A stretch of DNA of 64,000 nt from Microbacterium hydrothermale (GTDB lineage Bacteria > Actinomycetota > Actinomycetes > Actinomycetales > Microbacteriaceae). Within the stretch, counting starts at the first letter, position 1, and each line of letters begins with the position of its first letter. The stretch spans positions 186,001-250,000 of the forward strand of contig NZ_STGM01000005.1 of assembly GCF_004854025.1 (NCBI RefSeq), given 5' to 3'. The notes beneath the pieces were generated by a model. It was not told where the DNA came from and made no database searches. It saw only the letters and a program-made list of their open reading frames with translations. The position numbers were made by a program, and so were the translations under genes. Positions 9,517 through 18,724 of this stretch are shown here, in pieces.

Positions 9517-9595
9517 CGAGATCACACGTTCGGCGCGAGATCACCCGCTGCGGCCCCGCCGTTCCGCGTTCTCTCGCGCCGTTCGTGTGATCTCG
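9517..9595. repeat. 79-bp imperfect palindrome (GAGATCACACG element)
   Basis: Left arm 9517-9540 and right arm 9572-9595 are 24 nt each and complementary at 22 positions. They start CGAGATCACACG and end CGTGTGATCTCG, around a 31-nt loop. It lies alone in the 240-bp gap between phr and the lipid kinase gene, which otherwise holds only a GC-rich stretch with a short GACGATGACGACG run near 9630-9660. Confidence 0.65.
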
Positions 9596-9681
9596 CCGCG
9601 CGCCCCGGCCGGCGGGCAGCGCGACGGCGATGACGGCGATGACGACGATGACGACGACGGCGGATGCCGCGGACGCGCGCG

Positions 9682-10983
9682 TCAGAGCGCCGAGGTGTCG
9701 TGCCCCTTGGGCAGTGCCACGATGAGACCGCCCGCGACGATGCGCGTGTAGATGCGCGTCGCCTCGCCGAACTCGTCGCCGTCCAGCTCGATCGGCTGCG
9801 CGGGCGCGGTCGCGAGTTCGATGCCCGTGCCCCGCAGGTAGCGCACCGAGGTGTCTTTACGGCGTTCGAGCACCCGCCGGCCGGCGCGGAACTTGCGCAG
9901 CACCGAGTTGTCCCACACGATGCTCCGCCACACGCCCAGCCAGCCCAGCACGCCGGTCGGCTGGAGCACCGCCACGTCGAGGCGGCCGTCGGCGATCGAG
10001 GCGTCGGGGATCAGCGCGACGCCGCCCTGCAGGGCGCCGCAGTTCGCGAACAGCACGCTGTGCACCTTGGCCGAGTGCAGGCGGTGACCGTTCAGCTGGT
10101 ACATCACGCGGAACGGCTTCGCGTTCACGAGGGAGCGGGCGGCGCCGTCGACGTACGCGACCCAGCCGACCTGCTTCTTCAGGTCGTCACGCGTGTTCTG
10201 GATCATCGCGGCGTCCAGGCCCATGCCGGCCATGACCGAGAACCCGTGCTCCTCGACCGCGCCGTCGGCGCGGCGGATGCGGGCCAGCCCGGTGTCGATC
10301 GAGTGGACGTCGCCGTCGAAGGTCGATCGGATCATCGCGTCGGTGTCGGTCAGCGGCAGATTCAGGTTGCGGGCGAGCAGGTTCCCGGTGCCGCTGGGCA
10401 CGATCGTGAGCGGCACCCCGGTCGAGGTCAGCGCCTCGGCGACGGCCCGAACCGTTCCGTCCCCGCCGGCCACGAGCACGGCATCCACTTTCTCGTCGAG
10501 CGCGGCCCGCGTGGCGTCGTCACCGAGGTCGTCGACGGTGGTCTCGTAGAACAGGGGCTCGGCCCAACCGGCCTCTTCCGAAAGCTCCGCCACCCGCGAC
10601 CGCAGCTGTTCGGGGTCGACCTTCGTGGGGTTGTAGACGAGGGCGGCGCGCTTCTTCGACGTCGTCTCGGCATCCATCGGCTTCTCGTCGCCCTCGGCGT
10701 CGACGCGCTGCGTCTTGCCCGGCAGGTCGGCGGAGGAGTCGGGGCCGATGTCCTCGGGCTGGTGGATGACGTCGTCGGGCTCCGCGGCGTCCTTGGGGTG
10801 CGGCACGTCCTTACGGGGGTGGTCCGCGACGTCGTCGCCGAGGCGCGCCGCATCGAAGTGCTCGTGGGAGCCGTCCGCGGCGGCGGCGTCGGCCTTCACC
10901 TCGGCGGGTGCGTCGGAGGGGACGTTCTCGGGGGACTCCGCGTCGTCACGCGGCTCGTCAGGGGCGGCCATGGCATCCACCAT
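9682..10983 (-). CDS. Diacylglycerol/sphingosine-kinase-family lipid kinase with acidic N-terminal extension
   Basis: The C-terminal about 300 residues form a DAGK catalytic domain: VYNPTKV, then the ATP-binding GGDGTVRAVAEAL and VPSGTGNLLARNLNLP motifs, and a C-terminal beta domain. Bacterial members phosphorylate diacylglycerol-like lipids or undecaprenol. I place the start at ATG 10983 (MVDAMAAP), giving 433 residues; ATG 10971 is an alternative, and the open frame upstream overlaps serS and is not credible. The first about 130 residues are very acidic, low complexity and not part of the kinase fold, an unusual extension. Divergent from serS. Confidence 0.85.
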   Translation of the reverse strand: MVDAMAAPDEPRDDAESPENVPSDAPAEVKADAAAADGSHEHFDAARLGDDVADHPRKDVPHPKDAAEPDDVIHQPEDIGPDSSADLPGKTQRVDAEGDEKPMDAETTSKKRAALVYNPTKVDPEQLRSRVAELSEEAGWAEPLFYETTVDDLGDDATRAALDEKVDAVLVAGGDGTVRAVAEALTSTGVPLTIVPSGTGNLLARNLNLPLTDTDAMIRSTFDGDVHSIDTGLARIRRADGAVEEHGFSVMAGMGLDAAMIQNTRDDLKKQVGWVAYVDGAARSLVNAKPFRVMYQLNGHRLHSAKVHSVLFANCGALQGGVALIPDASIADGRLDVAVLQPTGVLGWLGVWRSIVWDNSVLRKFRAGRRVLERRKDTSVRYLRGTGIELATAPAQPIELDGDEFGEATRIYTRIVAGGLIVALPKGHDTSAL

Positions 10984-11137
10984 AGGACCGCGTGGAGCCC
11001 GCGAACCGGCCCGAGGGGTGGGCTTGACGACAGGATGCCGCGGACGCATGCGCCGCGCGCGTCGCCCGCCGTTCCGCGGTCGGGGCGGGCCGGGCCCGGC
11101 GCCCGGACGCGGTCGGGCGCGACCGTAGGATGGACGC

Positions 11138-12406
11138 GTGATCGACCTGACTCTGCTGCGTGAAGATCCCGAGCTCGTGAAGCGCTCCCAGATCGCCCGT
11201 GGGGAATCGCCCGCGTCGGTCGACGACGCGCTGGAAGCCGACCGCCGTCGGCGCAAAGCCATCACGGACTTCGAAGAGCTGCGCGCGGCGCAGAACGCTC
11301 ACGGCAAGCGCGTTGCCCAGGCCCCGAAAGACGAGAAGGCCGCTCTCGTCGCCGAGGCCAAGGAGCTGAGCGAGAGGGTCAAGGCTGCGCAGCACGCAGT
11401 GACCGAGGCCGAGGCCGCGGCCGACGCCGCGCTGTCGAAGATCGAGAACATCGTCCTCGAGGGCGTGCCGGCGGGCGGTGAGGACGACTTCGTCACGCTC
11501 CGCACCCATGGAGAGGTCCCGACCTACGACTTCACCCCGCGCGACCACCTCGAGATCGGCGAGCTGCTCGGCGCGATCGACATGGAGCGCGGCACGAAGG
11601 TCTCGGGCAGCCGTTTCTACTTCCTCACCGGCATCGGCGCCCGCCTCGAGCTCGCCCTCATGACGCTCGCCCTCGACCGGGCCCTGCAGGCCGGCTTCAC
11701 GCCCATGATCCCGCCGACCCTCGTGCGTCCGGAGGTCATGCGCGGCACCGGCTTCCTCGGCCAGCACGCCGACGAGGTGTACCGCCTGCCCAAGGAGGAC
11801 CTCTATCTGGTCGGGACGAGCGAGGTCCCCCTCGCCGGCTACCACATGGACGAGATCCTCGACCTGGAGCGCGGCGCCAAGCGCTACGCCGGGTGGTCGA
11901 CGTGCTACCGCAGCGAGGCGGGCTCCTACGGCAAGGACACCCGCGGCATCATCCGCGTGCACCAGTTCAACAAGCTCGAGATGTTCGTCTACACCGACCC
12001 CGCCGATGCCGAGGCCGAGCACGACCGTCTCGTCGCGATGCAGGAGGGCATGCTGCAAGACCTCGGGCTGGCGTACCGCGTGATCGACGTCGCCGCCGGC
12101 GACCTCGGCTCGAGCGCGGCGCGCAAGTTCGACATCGAGGCCTGGGTGCCCACGCAGGACGCCTACCGCGAGCTCACGAGCACCTCGAACTGCACGACCT
12201 ATCAGGCGCGGCGTCTCGAGACGCGGTTCCGCCCCGCCGACGGCGGCAAGACGCAGCCGGTCGCGACGCTGAACGGCACGCTGGCCACCACGCGCTGGAT
12301 CGTCGCGCTGCTCGAGACCCACCAGCGCGAAGACGGATCCGTCCTCGTGCCCGAGGTGCTGCGGCCCTACCTGGGCGGCCTCGAGGTCATGGAGCCGATC
12401 GCGTGA
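11138..12406 (+). CDS. serS: Seryl-tRNA synthetase
   Basis: Charges tRNA-Ser (and the selenocysteine tRNA where present) in the cytoplasm. The 422-residue length is normal. An N-terminal helical arm (about residues 30-105) forms the antiparallel coiled coil that grips the long variable arm. The class II core follows: motif 2 with [18 protein letters not shown] around residue 250, and motif 3 [12 protein letters not shown] near residue 380. GTG start. The stop overlaps the following HAD gene by four bases (GTGA), so the two are translationally coupled. Confidence 0.97.
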   Translation: MIDLTLLREDPELVKRSQIARGESPASVDDALEADRRRRKAITDFEELRAAQNAHGKRVAQAPKDEKAALVAEAKELSERVKAAQHAVTEAEAAADAALSKIENIVLEGVPAGGEDDFVTLRTHGEVPTYDFTPRDHLEIGELLGAIDMERGTKVSGSRFYFLTGIGARLELALMTLALDRALQAGFTPMIPPTLVRPEVMRGTGFLGQHADEVYRLPKEDLYLVGTSEVPLAGYHMDEILDLERGAKRYAGWSTCYRSEAGSYGKDTRGIIRVHQFNKLEMFVYTDPADAEAEHDRLVAMQEGMLQDLGLAYRVIDVAAGDLGSSAARKFDIEAWVPTQDAYRELTSTSNCTTYQARRLETRFRPADGGKTQPVATLNGTLATTRWIVALLETHQREDGSVLVPEVLRPYLGGLEVMEPIA

Positions 12407-13296
12407 GCGACGAGGCCGCTCTGCCCGCCACCGGCGCCGTCGAAAGCGCCCCGAAGCAGGAGGCGGCCGACGCCGTCGCCGAGCTGGCCCATGATGCCTC
12501 CGTCGGGCGGATGCTGATCGCCCTCGACATCGACGGCACCGTGCTGCTCGAAGACGACACGCTCAGCCCCGGGGTCGTCGAGGCCGTCGCCCACGCGCAG
12601 GCGGCGGGCCACGAGGTCATGCTGGCCACCGGTCGCAGCTGGGACAGCACCCACACGATCATGGATCGTCTCGGCATCCGTCCCGAATACGCCGTGTGCT
12701 CGAACGGTGCGATCGTGATGCAGCGCGACGGCGAGGACGGCGATTATCGACGCGCCCACGTCGAGACCTTCGATCCCACCGAGGTGCTGACACTGCTGGG
12801 CGAGCACCTCGCCGGGGCGCACTTCCTCGTCGAGCTGCCCGACGGCAAGAGGCTCTTCACCGACTACCTCGACGACTGGAACCTCGAGCAGGCCGACAAG
12901 GTCCCCTTCGCCGAGCTGTCGGCGCAGCCGGTGTGCCGCGTGGTCGTGGTGGCCCCCGAGCAGACCGACAAGGACTTCCTCGAGCTCGTCGAGCGCATCG
13001 GCCTGACCCAGGTGTCGTACGCGATCGGCTGGACGGCGTGGCTCGACATCGCGCCGAAGGGCGTCGACAAGTCCACGGCGCTCGAGCTGGTGCGCGGATG
13101 GCTGAAGATCGCGCCCGAGCGGGTGCTGGTCATGGGCGACGGCCGCAACGACATCGAGATGATGCAGTGGGCGGTCCGCAACGGCGGACGCGCGATCGCG
13201 ATGCACCAGGGCCCGCCCGAGGTGCACGCGGCGGCGGGCGAGGTGGGCCTGTCGGTCACCGAGGGCGGCGTCGCGGCGGTCCTGCGCGCGCTGTGA
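12403..13296 (+). CDS. HAD-superfamily hydrolase (Cof-like, type IIB)
   Basis: A 297-residue phosphatase of the haloacid dehalogenase superfamily. After a roughly 35-residue Ala-rich leader comes motif [13 protein letters not shown] (nucleophile Asp), motif II around LATGRSWDS, a type IIB cap, and motif [19 protein letters not shown]. Such enzymes dephosphorylate sugar phosphates, nucleotides or cofactors; the substrate cannot be inferred. Start GTG 12403 overlaps the serS stop, and a longer open frame upstream is only a shadow of serS. Coupling with serS is common in actinobacteria. A CCCCGGGCCCGGGG palindrome at 13297-13310 directly follows the stop. Confidence 0.9.
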   Translation: MSDEAALPATGAVESAPKQEAADAVAELAHDASVGRMLIALDIDGTVLLEDDTLSPGVVEAVAHAQAAGHEVMLATGRSWDSTHTIMDRLGIRPEYAVCSNGAIVMQRDGEDGDYRRAHVETFDPTEVLTLLGEHLAGAHFLVELPDGKRLFTDYLDDWNLEQADKVPFAELSAQPVCRVVVVAPEQTDKDFLELVERIGLTQVSYAIGWTAWLDIAPKGVDKSTALELVRGWLKIAPERVLVMGDGRNDIEMMQWAVRNGGRAIAMHQGPPEVHAAAGEVGLSVTEGGVAAVLRAL

Positions 13297-13317
13297 CCCC
13301 GGGCCCGGGGCCGCGTC

Positions 13318-13557
13318 TCAGGCGTGCGCCGCGTGCCGGGCGCGCACGGCGTCGGCGCGGTGGTCGACGATGCGCGACGCCTCCCACGCCACCAGTCCCA
13401 CCGGCGGCAGGAGCAGCAGCGCGACGGCCCACGTGGCCTTGAGGCCGACGGTGTTGTGCGGGTCGCGCAGAGCCACGACGGTGGCGAGCACGGATGCCGC
13501 GTACACGAGCGCGAACACCGCCAGGACGATCTGCGAAGACAGGGTGGTGACGATCAT
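13318..13557 (-). CDS. Small two-helix membrane protein (79 aa)
   Basis: Two hydrophobic helices, about residues 9-29 and 40-60, with a basic C-terminal tail (RIVDHRADAVRARHAAHA). The pattern resembles the phospholipase-D-nuclease N-terminal (PLDc_N) type of small membrane protein, but I see no catalytic domain. ATG start with an AGGAGG-like sequence just upstream. It converges with the HAD gene. Function unknown. Confidence 0.65.
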   Translation of the reverse strand: MIVTTLSSQIVLAVFALVYAASVLATVVALRDPHNTVGLKATWAVALLLLPPVGLVAWEASRIVDHRADAVRARHAAHA

Positions 13558-13679
13558 GAGTGCCTCCTCATCTCAGACGGCCCGACGGGTCGTGGTGGGC
13601 TGATGAGGTCCGGTCTACTCCCGTCGGCGGGAGCCGGCGCGGGTGCGGGGCGGATGGATACCGCGGGCATAGGCCGCTC

Positions 13680-14960
13680 TCAGCGGCGCCGACCGAGCGG
13701 GCGCCGCGAGGGCTGACCCCACGCCGTCCGCGCGGCGTCGTGCAGCGTCGCCCGGTCGCCACGCGGCAGCGTCCGCCGCGTGCGCTCGAGCGCGGAGCGG
13801 GCGGCATCCTGGAACACCCCCGCGTGAGAGGGGGAAGATGCCGCGAGCGAGGCGAGGCACTTCTGCAGGCGCACCTGCACCTCGATGCTGTCCGCGCCGT
13901 CACGGGCCAGGGGGCGGAAGGCGTCGTCGACGAGGTCGCTCAGGCGCACCGGGGGGAAGAACACCCGGTCGTGCGTCACCTCGTCGTCGCGGTCGACCGC
14001 GAGCGCGCGGGTGAACACGCGCTGCAGGGCCGCGATCACCTCGATCGCGGTCCCGGGGTCGTTCGTCGCGGACGACAGCGCCCTGCTCCCGATCTCGGTG
14101 AGGGCGATCACGCCGAATCGCGGGTCCTGCTCGTAGGTGCGGTGGTGCTCGATGCGGAAGGCGCGGCGCACCGCCTCGCGCACGTCGTCATCCGCGTCTC
14201 CGACGACCGCGGCGAGCGGCACGCGCGCATCCGCGATGCGCCCGGGCGTCGCGCGCACGTGGATGTCGACCTCGTGCTGCTGCGCGAGCCGCTGCAGGCC
14301 GGCCACGTCGACGTGCGTGACGTATCCCACCCGTTCGGCATGGATCGCCGTGGCATCCGCCGGCACGTCGATCGCGGGGCGCGCTCCGAGCGCGGGGGAG
14401 TGCGCGTACGCCTCGAGCGAGGTCGTCGCGGCGTTCTCGACGCGATCGATCACGTCGGCCATGCGGCCGAAGGTGGCGAGGTGCGAGATCCACCGCAGGA
14501 GGGTGACCACGACGATCGCGATGATGACGAGGGTCGACACGAACAGGATGGTGCGGCCCTGGCTCCTGTAGTACCCGGTCGAGAGCGCGACGATCCCCAC
14601 CAGCGAGTAGGCGAACGCGCCGACGAACGTCGAGACGGCGTTCTGCGAGGTCGGGTCGGCGATGAGCAGTTGCGTCGACCGGGGCGTCGCCGTCGTCGTC
14701 GCCGACGAGAAGGCCGTCACCATCGCGGTCACCGAGAACGTGCTCGCCGTGAGCATGGCCGTCGCGATGATCTGCAGCAGGGAACCCACCGAGTCGTCGG
14801 CGAGGTCGAAGCCGAAGGTGAACGGCAGCAGCGGACCGATGAAGCGCGCCGCGAGCGCCACCGCGATCGCGATGAGCGTGAAGATCGCCGCCCGCACCCA
14901 GACCTGCCTCCCGAGGCGGAGGAAGAAGGATGCCAGGGGGCTGCGCGTGGCGAGGGACAT
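13680..14960 (-). CDS. DUF2254-family membrane protein
   Basis: A 426-residue protein whose N-terminal third contains about four membrane helices (first at residues 18-45, then around 60-85, 105-130 and 145-165). A soluble C-terminal region follows, with conserved stretches such as GYVTHVDVAGLQRLAQQHEVDIHVRA split over a beta-rich fold and FGVIALTEIGSRALSSATNDPGTA. These match DUF2254, a widespread family of unknown function. ATG 14960 is preferred because the first helix starts nearby; the longer open frame runs into the tRNA-Ser locus. Confidence 0.85.
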   Translation of the reverse strand: MSLATRSPLASFFLRLGRQVWVRAAIFTLIAIAVALAARFIGPLLPFTFGFDLADDSVGSLLQIIATAMLTASTFSVTAMVTAFSSATTTATPRSTQLLIADPTSQNAVSTFVGAFAYSLVGIVALSTGYYRSQGRTILFVSTLVIIAIVVVTLLRWISHLATFGRMADVIDRVENAATTSLEAYAHSPALGARPAIDVPADATAIHAERVGYVTHVDVAGLQRLAQQHEVDIHVRATPGRIADARVPLAAVVGDADDDVREAVRRAFRIEHHRTYEQDPRFGVIALTEIGSRALSSATNDPGTAIEVIAALQRVFTRALAVDRDDEVTHDRVFFPPVRLSDLVDDAFRPLARDGADSIEVQVRLQKCLASLAASSPSHAGVFQDAARSALERTRRTLPRGDRATLHDAARTAWGQPSRRPLGRRR

Positions 14961-15079
14961 GGCGTCGACGCTAGCCGGGGGCGACGGCCCGCGACCGGGG
15001 CTGGACGGGGAGCCCGTCGTCTCCACGGGGCGGCCTCGCGCGAACCGGTCGGCGGGGCTCGGTAGACTCGGCTCGTACG

Positions 15080-15167
15080 GGAGGGTTGTCCGAGCGGCCG
15101 ATGGACCTGGTCTTGAAAACCAGTGGGCAGCAATGTCCCGTGGGTTCGAATCCCACACCCTCCGCCA
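15080..15167 (+). tRNA. tRNA-Ser (anticodon UGA), CCA encoded
   Basis: Acceptor arms GGAGGGT (15080-15086) and ACCCTCC (15157-15163) pair fully. The anticodon loop CTTGAAA carries TGA. A long variable arm (GGGCAGCAATGTCCC) marks a class II tRNA and GGGTTCGAATCCC is the T-arm. Discriminator G, then encoded CCA. A TAGACT -10-like box lies at 15063-15068. The accessory island begins directly downstream. Confidence 0.97.
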
Positions 15168-15182
15168 AATGTGCGTTATTCG

Positions 15183-15215
15183 AACCCCGCCCAAATGAAA
15201 GTTTGGGCGGGGTTT
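15183..15215 (+). terminator. Terminator of tRNA-Ser(UGA)
   Basis: Perfect 13-bp hairpin AACCCCGCCCAAA / TTTGGGCGGGGTT around TGAAAG, starting 16 bp after the CCA end and running into TTT. Confidence 0.85.
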
Positions 15216-15351
15216 GCGCATATTCGCCGTCGTCCTCGGTCTGCATGCGCAGGAGCACCGCAGAAGGTCTCCAGCGACGCTCTGGGCGGTTCCATCACTC
15301 GCGGACGGGCACGAGTGCTCCGTCCGTCCCTGCAGCGCTGTGTGCGACGTC

Positions 15352-15815
15352 CTATTGAGTCGGAACCGGGACTACTGCCATCTCCCGCGCTTCGACAGCC
15401 AGGGTCGAATCTTTGGAAAGCAGGCCCGCGAACAGTTCCTGGACTTCGGCCTCCTCGACCGAGCCGTCCTGACCGATGAATAGCTTCGTGAACAGCCCCT
15501 GATTGAGTAGCCGCCGCTCGGCAGGGATGGCGTTGACGTACTGCTCGTGGCAGAGACGAGCGACTTCCAGTGCCCGTTCGAGCTGGTCGTCCAGTTGTTC
15601 GAGCGCCTGCTCGGAACTGGCGATCTGATGCTCGGTGGCATCTACCTCGCGAGTAATCCGGTCCATTTCGCTCTTCAGGATGGCGAGAGGAACAGCCCCG
15701 GCGTAGTGAGTCTTCATGAGCGCGGATTGTTCGTTCTTCAGCGCCCGGTGTCGTCGGCGCGCCTCATCGAGAGTGAAGCGAGCATCGGCCACCACCGCCA
15801 GCGCAGAAGGCTCGA
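15352..15815 (-). pseudogene. C-terminal remnant of a large serine recombinase
   Basis: Reading the minus strand, about 150 residues match the C-terminal coiled-coil part of actinobacterial large serine recombinases. They run from ARRRHRALKNEQSALMKTHY (with the family-typical HYAGAVPL) through EQALEQLDDQLERAL to LCHEQYVNAIPAERRLLNQG and a final short beta stretch. The resolvase catalytic domain, the recombinase domain and the zinc ribbon are absent. Upstream of about 15815 the frame becomes the antisense of a surface-protein remnant, so the gene is truncated by a rearrangement. It ends 185 bp after tRNA-Ser. The family call is from recognition of this tail only. Confidence 0.7.
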
Positions 15816-16048
15816 TCTCGAAGACCGTGACCATCCCCTCCGGGACGACAGTCGGTGCACACAATGTCGAGGTACGCGGCGCGACAAGCGGCTCCGCGTA
15901 CGCGGCACTTACCGTCAGCGACGGTCTGGCAATCACCGGCTTCGACAACACGAATACCGCGGCTACGGGGGTCGGGGCGAGCATCCTGATCCTCGGAGGC
16001 ACTGCCGCACTAATCGTCGCCCGTCGGGCGCGTCGACAGCAGGTCTGA
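15816..16048 (+). pseudogene. C-terminal remnant of a sortase-anchored surface protein
   Basis: From about 15821 the plus strand encodes KTVTIPSGTTVGAHNVEV, typical of a C-terminal beta repeat in actinobacterial surface proteins. A sorting-signal-like LAITG (15926-15940) follows, then a hydrophobic segment (GVGASILILGGTAALIV) and a basic tail (RRARRQQV). This is the classic LPXTG-type anchor layout. The bulk of the protein and any start signal are missing; upstream the frame is antisense to the recombinase remnant, so the two fragments are joined tail to tail at about 15815. A strong terminator follows the stop. Confidence 0.7.
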
Positions 16049-16062
16049 CGCTGCTTTCCGCG

Positions 16063-16102
16063 CGAGAGCCGGTCCTTCCGAATGGAAGGGCCGGCTCTTC
16101 GT
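16063..16102. terminator. Strong hairpin terminator after the surface-protein remnant
   Basis: Arms AGAGCCGGTCCTTCC (16065-16079) and GGAAGGGCCGGCTCT (16084-16098) pair at 14 of 15 positions around a 4-nt loop, followed by TC. From here to 16320 I see no convincing gene. Confidence 0.85.
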
Positions 16103-16320
16103 CATGCGAGGGTACTAAGCGCCTCAGGGTCAGCGACCGGGCGGGTGAAGTCCGTTCCTCGTTGTCTGGCGGTGTGCTTGGAGTTGTGCGGACCGGCCGT
16201 GGCGTAGCCCTGGCGGCCAGAATGACTGACGACAGGTTCGGGTTTCTTTGGGCCGTGAAGAACCCAAGGCGCCTCTGCGGTGGCGGGCAGCCGGTCGATG
16301 CTGCCTGTCATACTTTCCGC

Positions 16321-17073
16321 ATGGGGCTAGAAATTGTCATCGGCGTGCTTGGGGTCGCGGTCGCCGTCATCGTGCCGGTTTGGACATATCGGAAGTCCAA
16401 CCCCAAACGGCAACTACGCTACCGGGTTGAGACGACGCCACTACTGGCTACGGGGCTACCCACCACGGGAAGCCTGCAAGTACTTTTGGACGGGCACGCG
16501 GTGAGCAACCCGCAGATCGTGGCGTTGACGGTCTGGTCAGACGGACGAGGAGATATTAGTTCGCAGTCGTTTGATGCGGGACGACCTCTTACTTTTACCG
16601 TCGGTGCCCGAATCATCGAGACAATTTCGGCGGAGCCGTCGGCCGAAGTGCACCTCGAAGTCGAGCATCCTGACAAGCTGATCATCCGCCCCGCTCTATT
16701 GCACCGGAGCTTCGCGTCTACAACGCGGGTAATCGTCGACGGCACGCCGAGCGTGCAGCCGAATCACGTTCTGCCTGGTATCTCTGTTCTTCCAGTCGCG
16801 CTGACAGCGGCCGCAACGGCTATCGAGACCTCGCGGAAGAAGTGGCGCCCTACGGCGCTCTTGATTAGCTCAGCCGCGCTCGTGCTTGGAATAGTGCTGC
16901 TCACCATCAGCCTCGTCATCTACTCCTTCGACAGACAGGCTTACCTTCCCTGGGGCGTGGTGGCGGTGCTGGTCATCATCGTCGCTCTACTGGCGGTTTT
17001 TGTCTTCTCTATCATTCGCTTCCTCCGCTGGTTGGGCATGATCGTCGAGGCTCGATCCGGGCTCCGACGGTAG
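16321..17073 (+). CDS. Unknown membrane protein (250 aa), island gene
   Basis: One N-terminal membrane helix (about residues 3-20), a soluble beta-rich middle of roughly 150 residues, then two C-terminal helices (about 180-202 and 208-232) and a basic end. ATG 16321 is chosen because it starts exactly at the first helix; the open frame upstream crosses the recombinase remnant. Codon use is clearly less GC-biased than in the flanking core genes (TTA, CTA and ATA codons present), consistent with transfer. The middle domain resembles no family that I can name. It precedes the ApeA-like gene by 85 bp in the same direction. Confidence 0.65.
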   Translation: MGLEIVIGVLGVAVAVIVPVWTYRKSNPKRQLRYRVETTPLLATGLPTTGSLQVLLDGHAVSNPQIVALTVWSDGRGDISSQSFDAGRPLTFTVGARIIETISAEPSAEVHLEVEHPDKLIIRPALLHRSFASTTRVIVDGTPSVQPNHVLPGISVLPVALTAAATAIETSRKKWRPTALLISSAALVLGIVLLTISLVIYSFDRQAYLPWGVVAVLVIIVALLAVFVFSIIRFLRWLGMIVEARSGLRR

Positions 17074-17158
17074 GCGCGGCAGTAGGGCTGGGCTTGGCGT
17101 GTGCACTTCCGGCTCGGCAACCTTGGTCGATGGGCACGCGGGCGGGACGGGGTACTAG

Positions 17159-18568
17159 ATGGCGAACACTTTGGAACCTGGACGCGTCCGCGTAGGCCAC
17201 ATAGTCGACGCATCGGGCGACGATGGCACCCTTGCGCAGTCCGCCACTCTGACCTTCGATGCCAAAGAGGGCGTTGAGCTTCACGTGGCGTACCTAATCG
17301 AGTTGCCGGATGACGCGAACCCTCAGTTCGTTCGTGCCAATCGGTGGTTCACCCGGTTTGGCGAGGACCTCCCAAAGACGCTGGTCTTCTTCGATGAGAG
17401 TGGCGTTGTCACTCTCCACCGGCTTCGCGCATCGCGAATCTCTCATGGCAGCCACCCACTGGGGCGTGCTCGGGCCGCGGTCACCATTTTCGAACGACCA
17501 CGACAGTTTCGCGACGAGTACCTCGTGAAGGAACTCACGTCGACAATCGACGGCCTCGAAGAGTTCGCACGCTTCGAGCCGGTCACCCACGACGTGGAGT
17601 ACCTGCCCGGCGGGCAGCACCGCACGACGGTTGTGGTCGAGAGCGTCGATTCCATGGAGTGGGATGCGAACGGCTACTCGTATGCGATCAAGTCGAGCGT
17701 GTCATGGGCTGCACAGCGCGGCCGATACTTCCATGTCGTCGACAGCGAGCCCTACATCTTGACCACGAGCGATACCGGGGCCTCGCCGCTCGATCATCTC
17801 GCGGCACAGTGGCCGATTCGCGCGCTGCTAATCCTCATCCATGGACAACCTCTCTCATGGCGTTCTCATAGGCTCCGCGACGACCAGTTTCCCGTTTGGA
17901 TGATGGACGGGACGACAAGCGACCCAAGCTTCGTCCAAGTGCAGTTTCAAGGAACGATTGCCCAACACTCCGCGGACAAGCCGTCATCGCCGCACTTCTC
18001 TCACCCGCCGCTACAGCTCACTGATCTGACTCCAGCAGCTCTTGCCGACTGGGTCACGCTCTACGGGAATGAGGTTTTCGAACAAGCTGTGCAACCAGCT
18101 GTTGAGGTGCTGAACGGGGCATCTCGTTTCCTCGAACCTCAACTAATGATGCTCGCCATATCGCTAGATCGATTCGGCTACTTCAGGTTCGGTGATCGTC
18201 GACGTCGGCCGCTGTTCGAGAATATCGAGAAGTGTATGGAAGCCGCGAATATCGAGTGGACGACGGTCGGCTCAAGGCGCGGGATCGCAAAAGCGATCGC
18301 TAATGTGAACAATGACCTCAAGCACCCTGACCGAGAAGCCAACCCTCCGTCTATACAGCTCCTAGGACTCACCGCACTCTCCAAGCTCATCGTGCGGGCA
18401 CAGATCTTTGACCTGCTAGGCGTCGATGACCGACAACGGGACGCGTTCGTAACTAGGGGCAATGATGCGCTCAACGCTCTTCGAATCTTCGCAGATGGGC
18501 ACATCACGATCTCGGACACCGGGGCTATTCAGGAAAGCGGCGAGAGCACGGGCCGGTCCACGGATTGA
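17159..18568 (+). CDS. ApeA-like protein (candidate HEPN antiphage defence)
   Basis: A 469-residue protein with the layout of ApeA-type proteins: an N-terminal beta-rich domain (about 1-300) and a C-terminal helical domain (about 300-450). The latter is HEPN-like, with a NNDLKHP motif at 384-390. ApeA homologues are single-gene antiphage systems in which the HEPN domain acts as an RNase. The canonical HEPN pair is Arg-x4-6-His; here His389 is preceded by Asn384-Asn385 and no Arg is in register, so catalysis is uncertain. ATG 17159 has no strong ribosome-binding site. Codon use is island-like. The family call rests on layout and scattered motifs (SGLEEF-like GLEEFARF near 132), so it needs a profile search. 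Confidence 0.5.
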   Translation: MANTLEPGRVRVGHIVDASGDDGTLAQSATLTFDAKEGVELHVAYLIELPDDANPQFVRANRWFTRFGEDLPKTLVFFDESGVVTLHRLRASRISHGSHPLGRARAAVTIFERPRQFRDEYLVKELTSTIDGLEEFARFEPVTHDVEYLPGGQHRTTVVVESVDSMEWDANGYSYAIKSSVSWAAQRGRYFHVVDSEPYILTTSDTGASPLDHLAAQWPIRALLILIHGQPLSWRSHRLRDDQFPVWMMDGTTSDPSFVQVQFQGTIAQHSADKPSSPHFSHPPLQLTDLTPAALADWVTLYGNEVFEQAVQPAVEVLNGASRFLEPQLMMLAISLDRFGYFRFGDRRRRPLFENIEKCMEAANIEWTTVGSRRGIAKAIANVNNDLKHPDREANPPSIQLLGLTALSKLIVRAQIFDLLGVDDRQRDAFVTRGNDALNALRIFADGHITISDTGAIQESGESTGRSTD

Positions 18569-18724
18569 GCTAGGGCAAGAAGCGATCCCTCTTGAGTGCC
18601 GTGTGCTTCGGCTAAGCGTTTGGTGTCCGGACGTGGGCGACGCTGCTGATGTCCGCGGCGCTCGACTGCGCGAGACGTTCGCAGCACAGATTTACCACGC
18701 CTTGAACACGCTCCGTCACCGTCC

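Noticed and set aside
13297..13310. CCCCGGGCCCGGGG palindrome as a separate regulatory site
   Set aside because: It directly follows a stop codon between convergent genes; more simply a short terminator-like hairpin or composition effect.
15716..15815. N-terminal part of the plus-strand frame before the surface-protein remnant
   Set aside because: Antisense to the recombinase remnant; Arg/Ser-rich, no signal peptide.
16102..16311. 69-codon minus-strand frame ending at the strong terminator
   Set aside because: Its position before a bidirectional hairpin is suggestive, but it has no ribosome-binding site, no domain and no hydrophobic segment. Not enough support.
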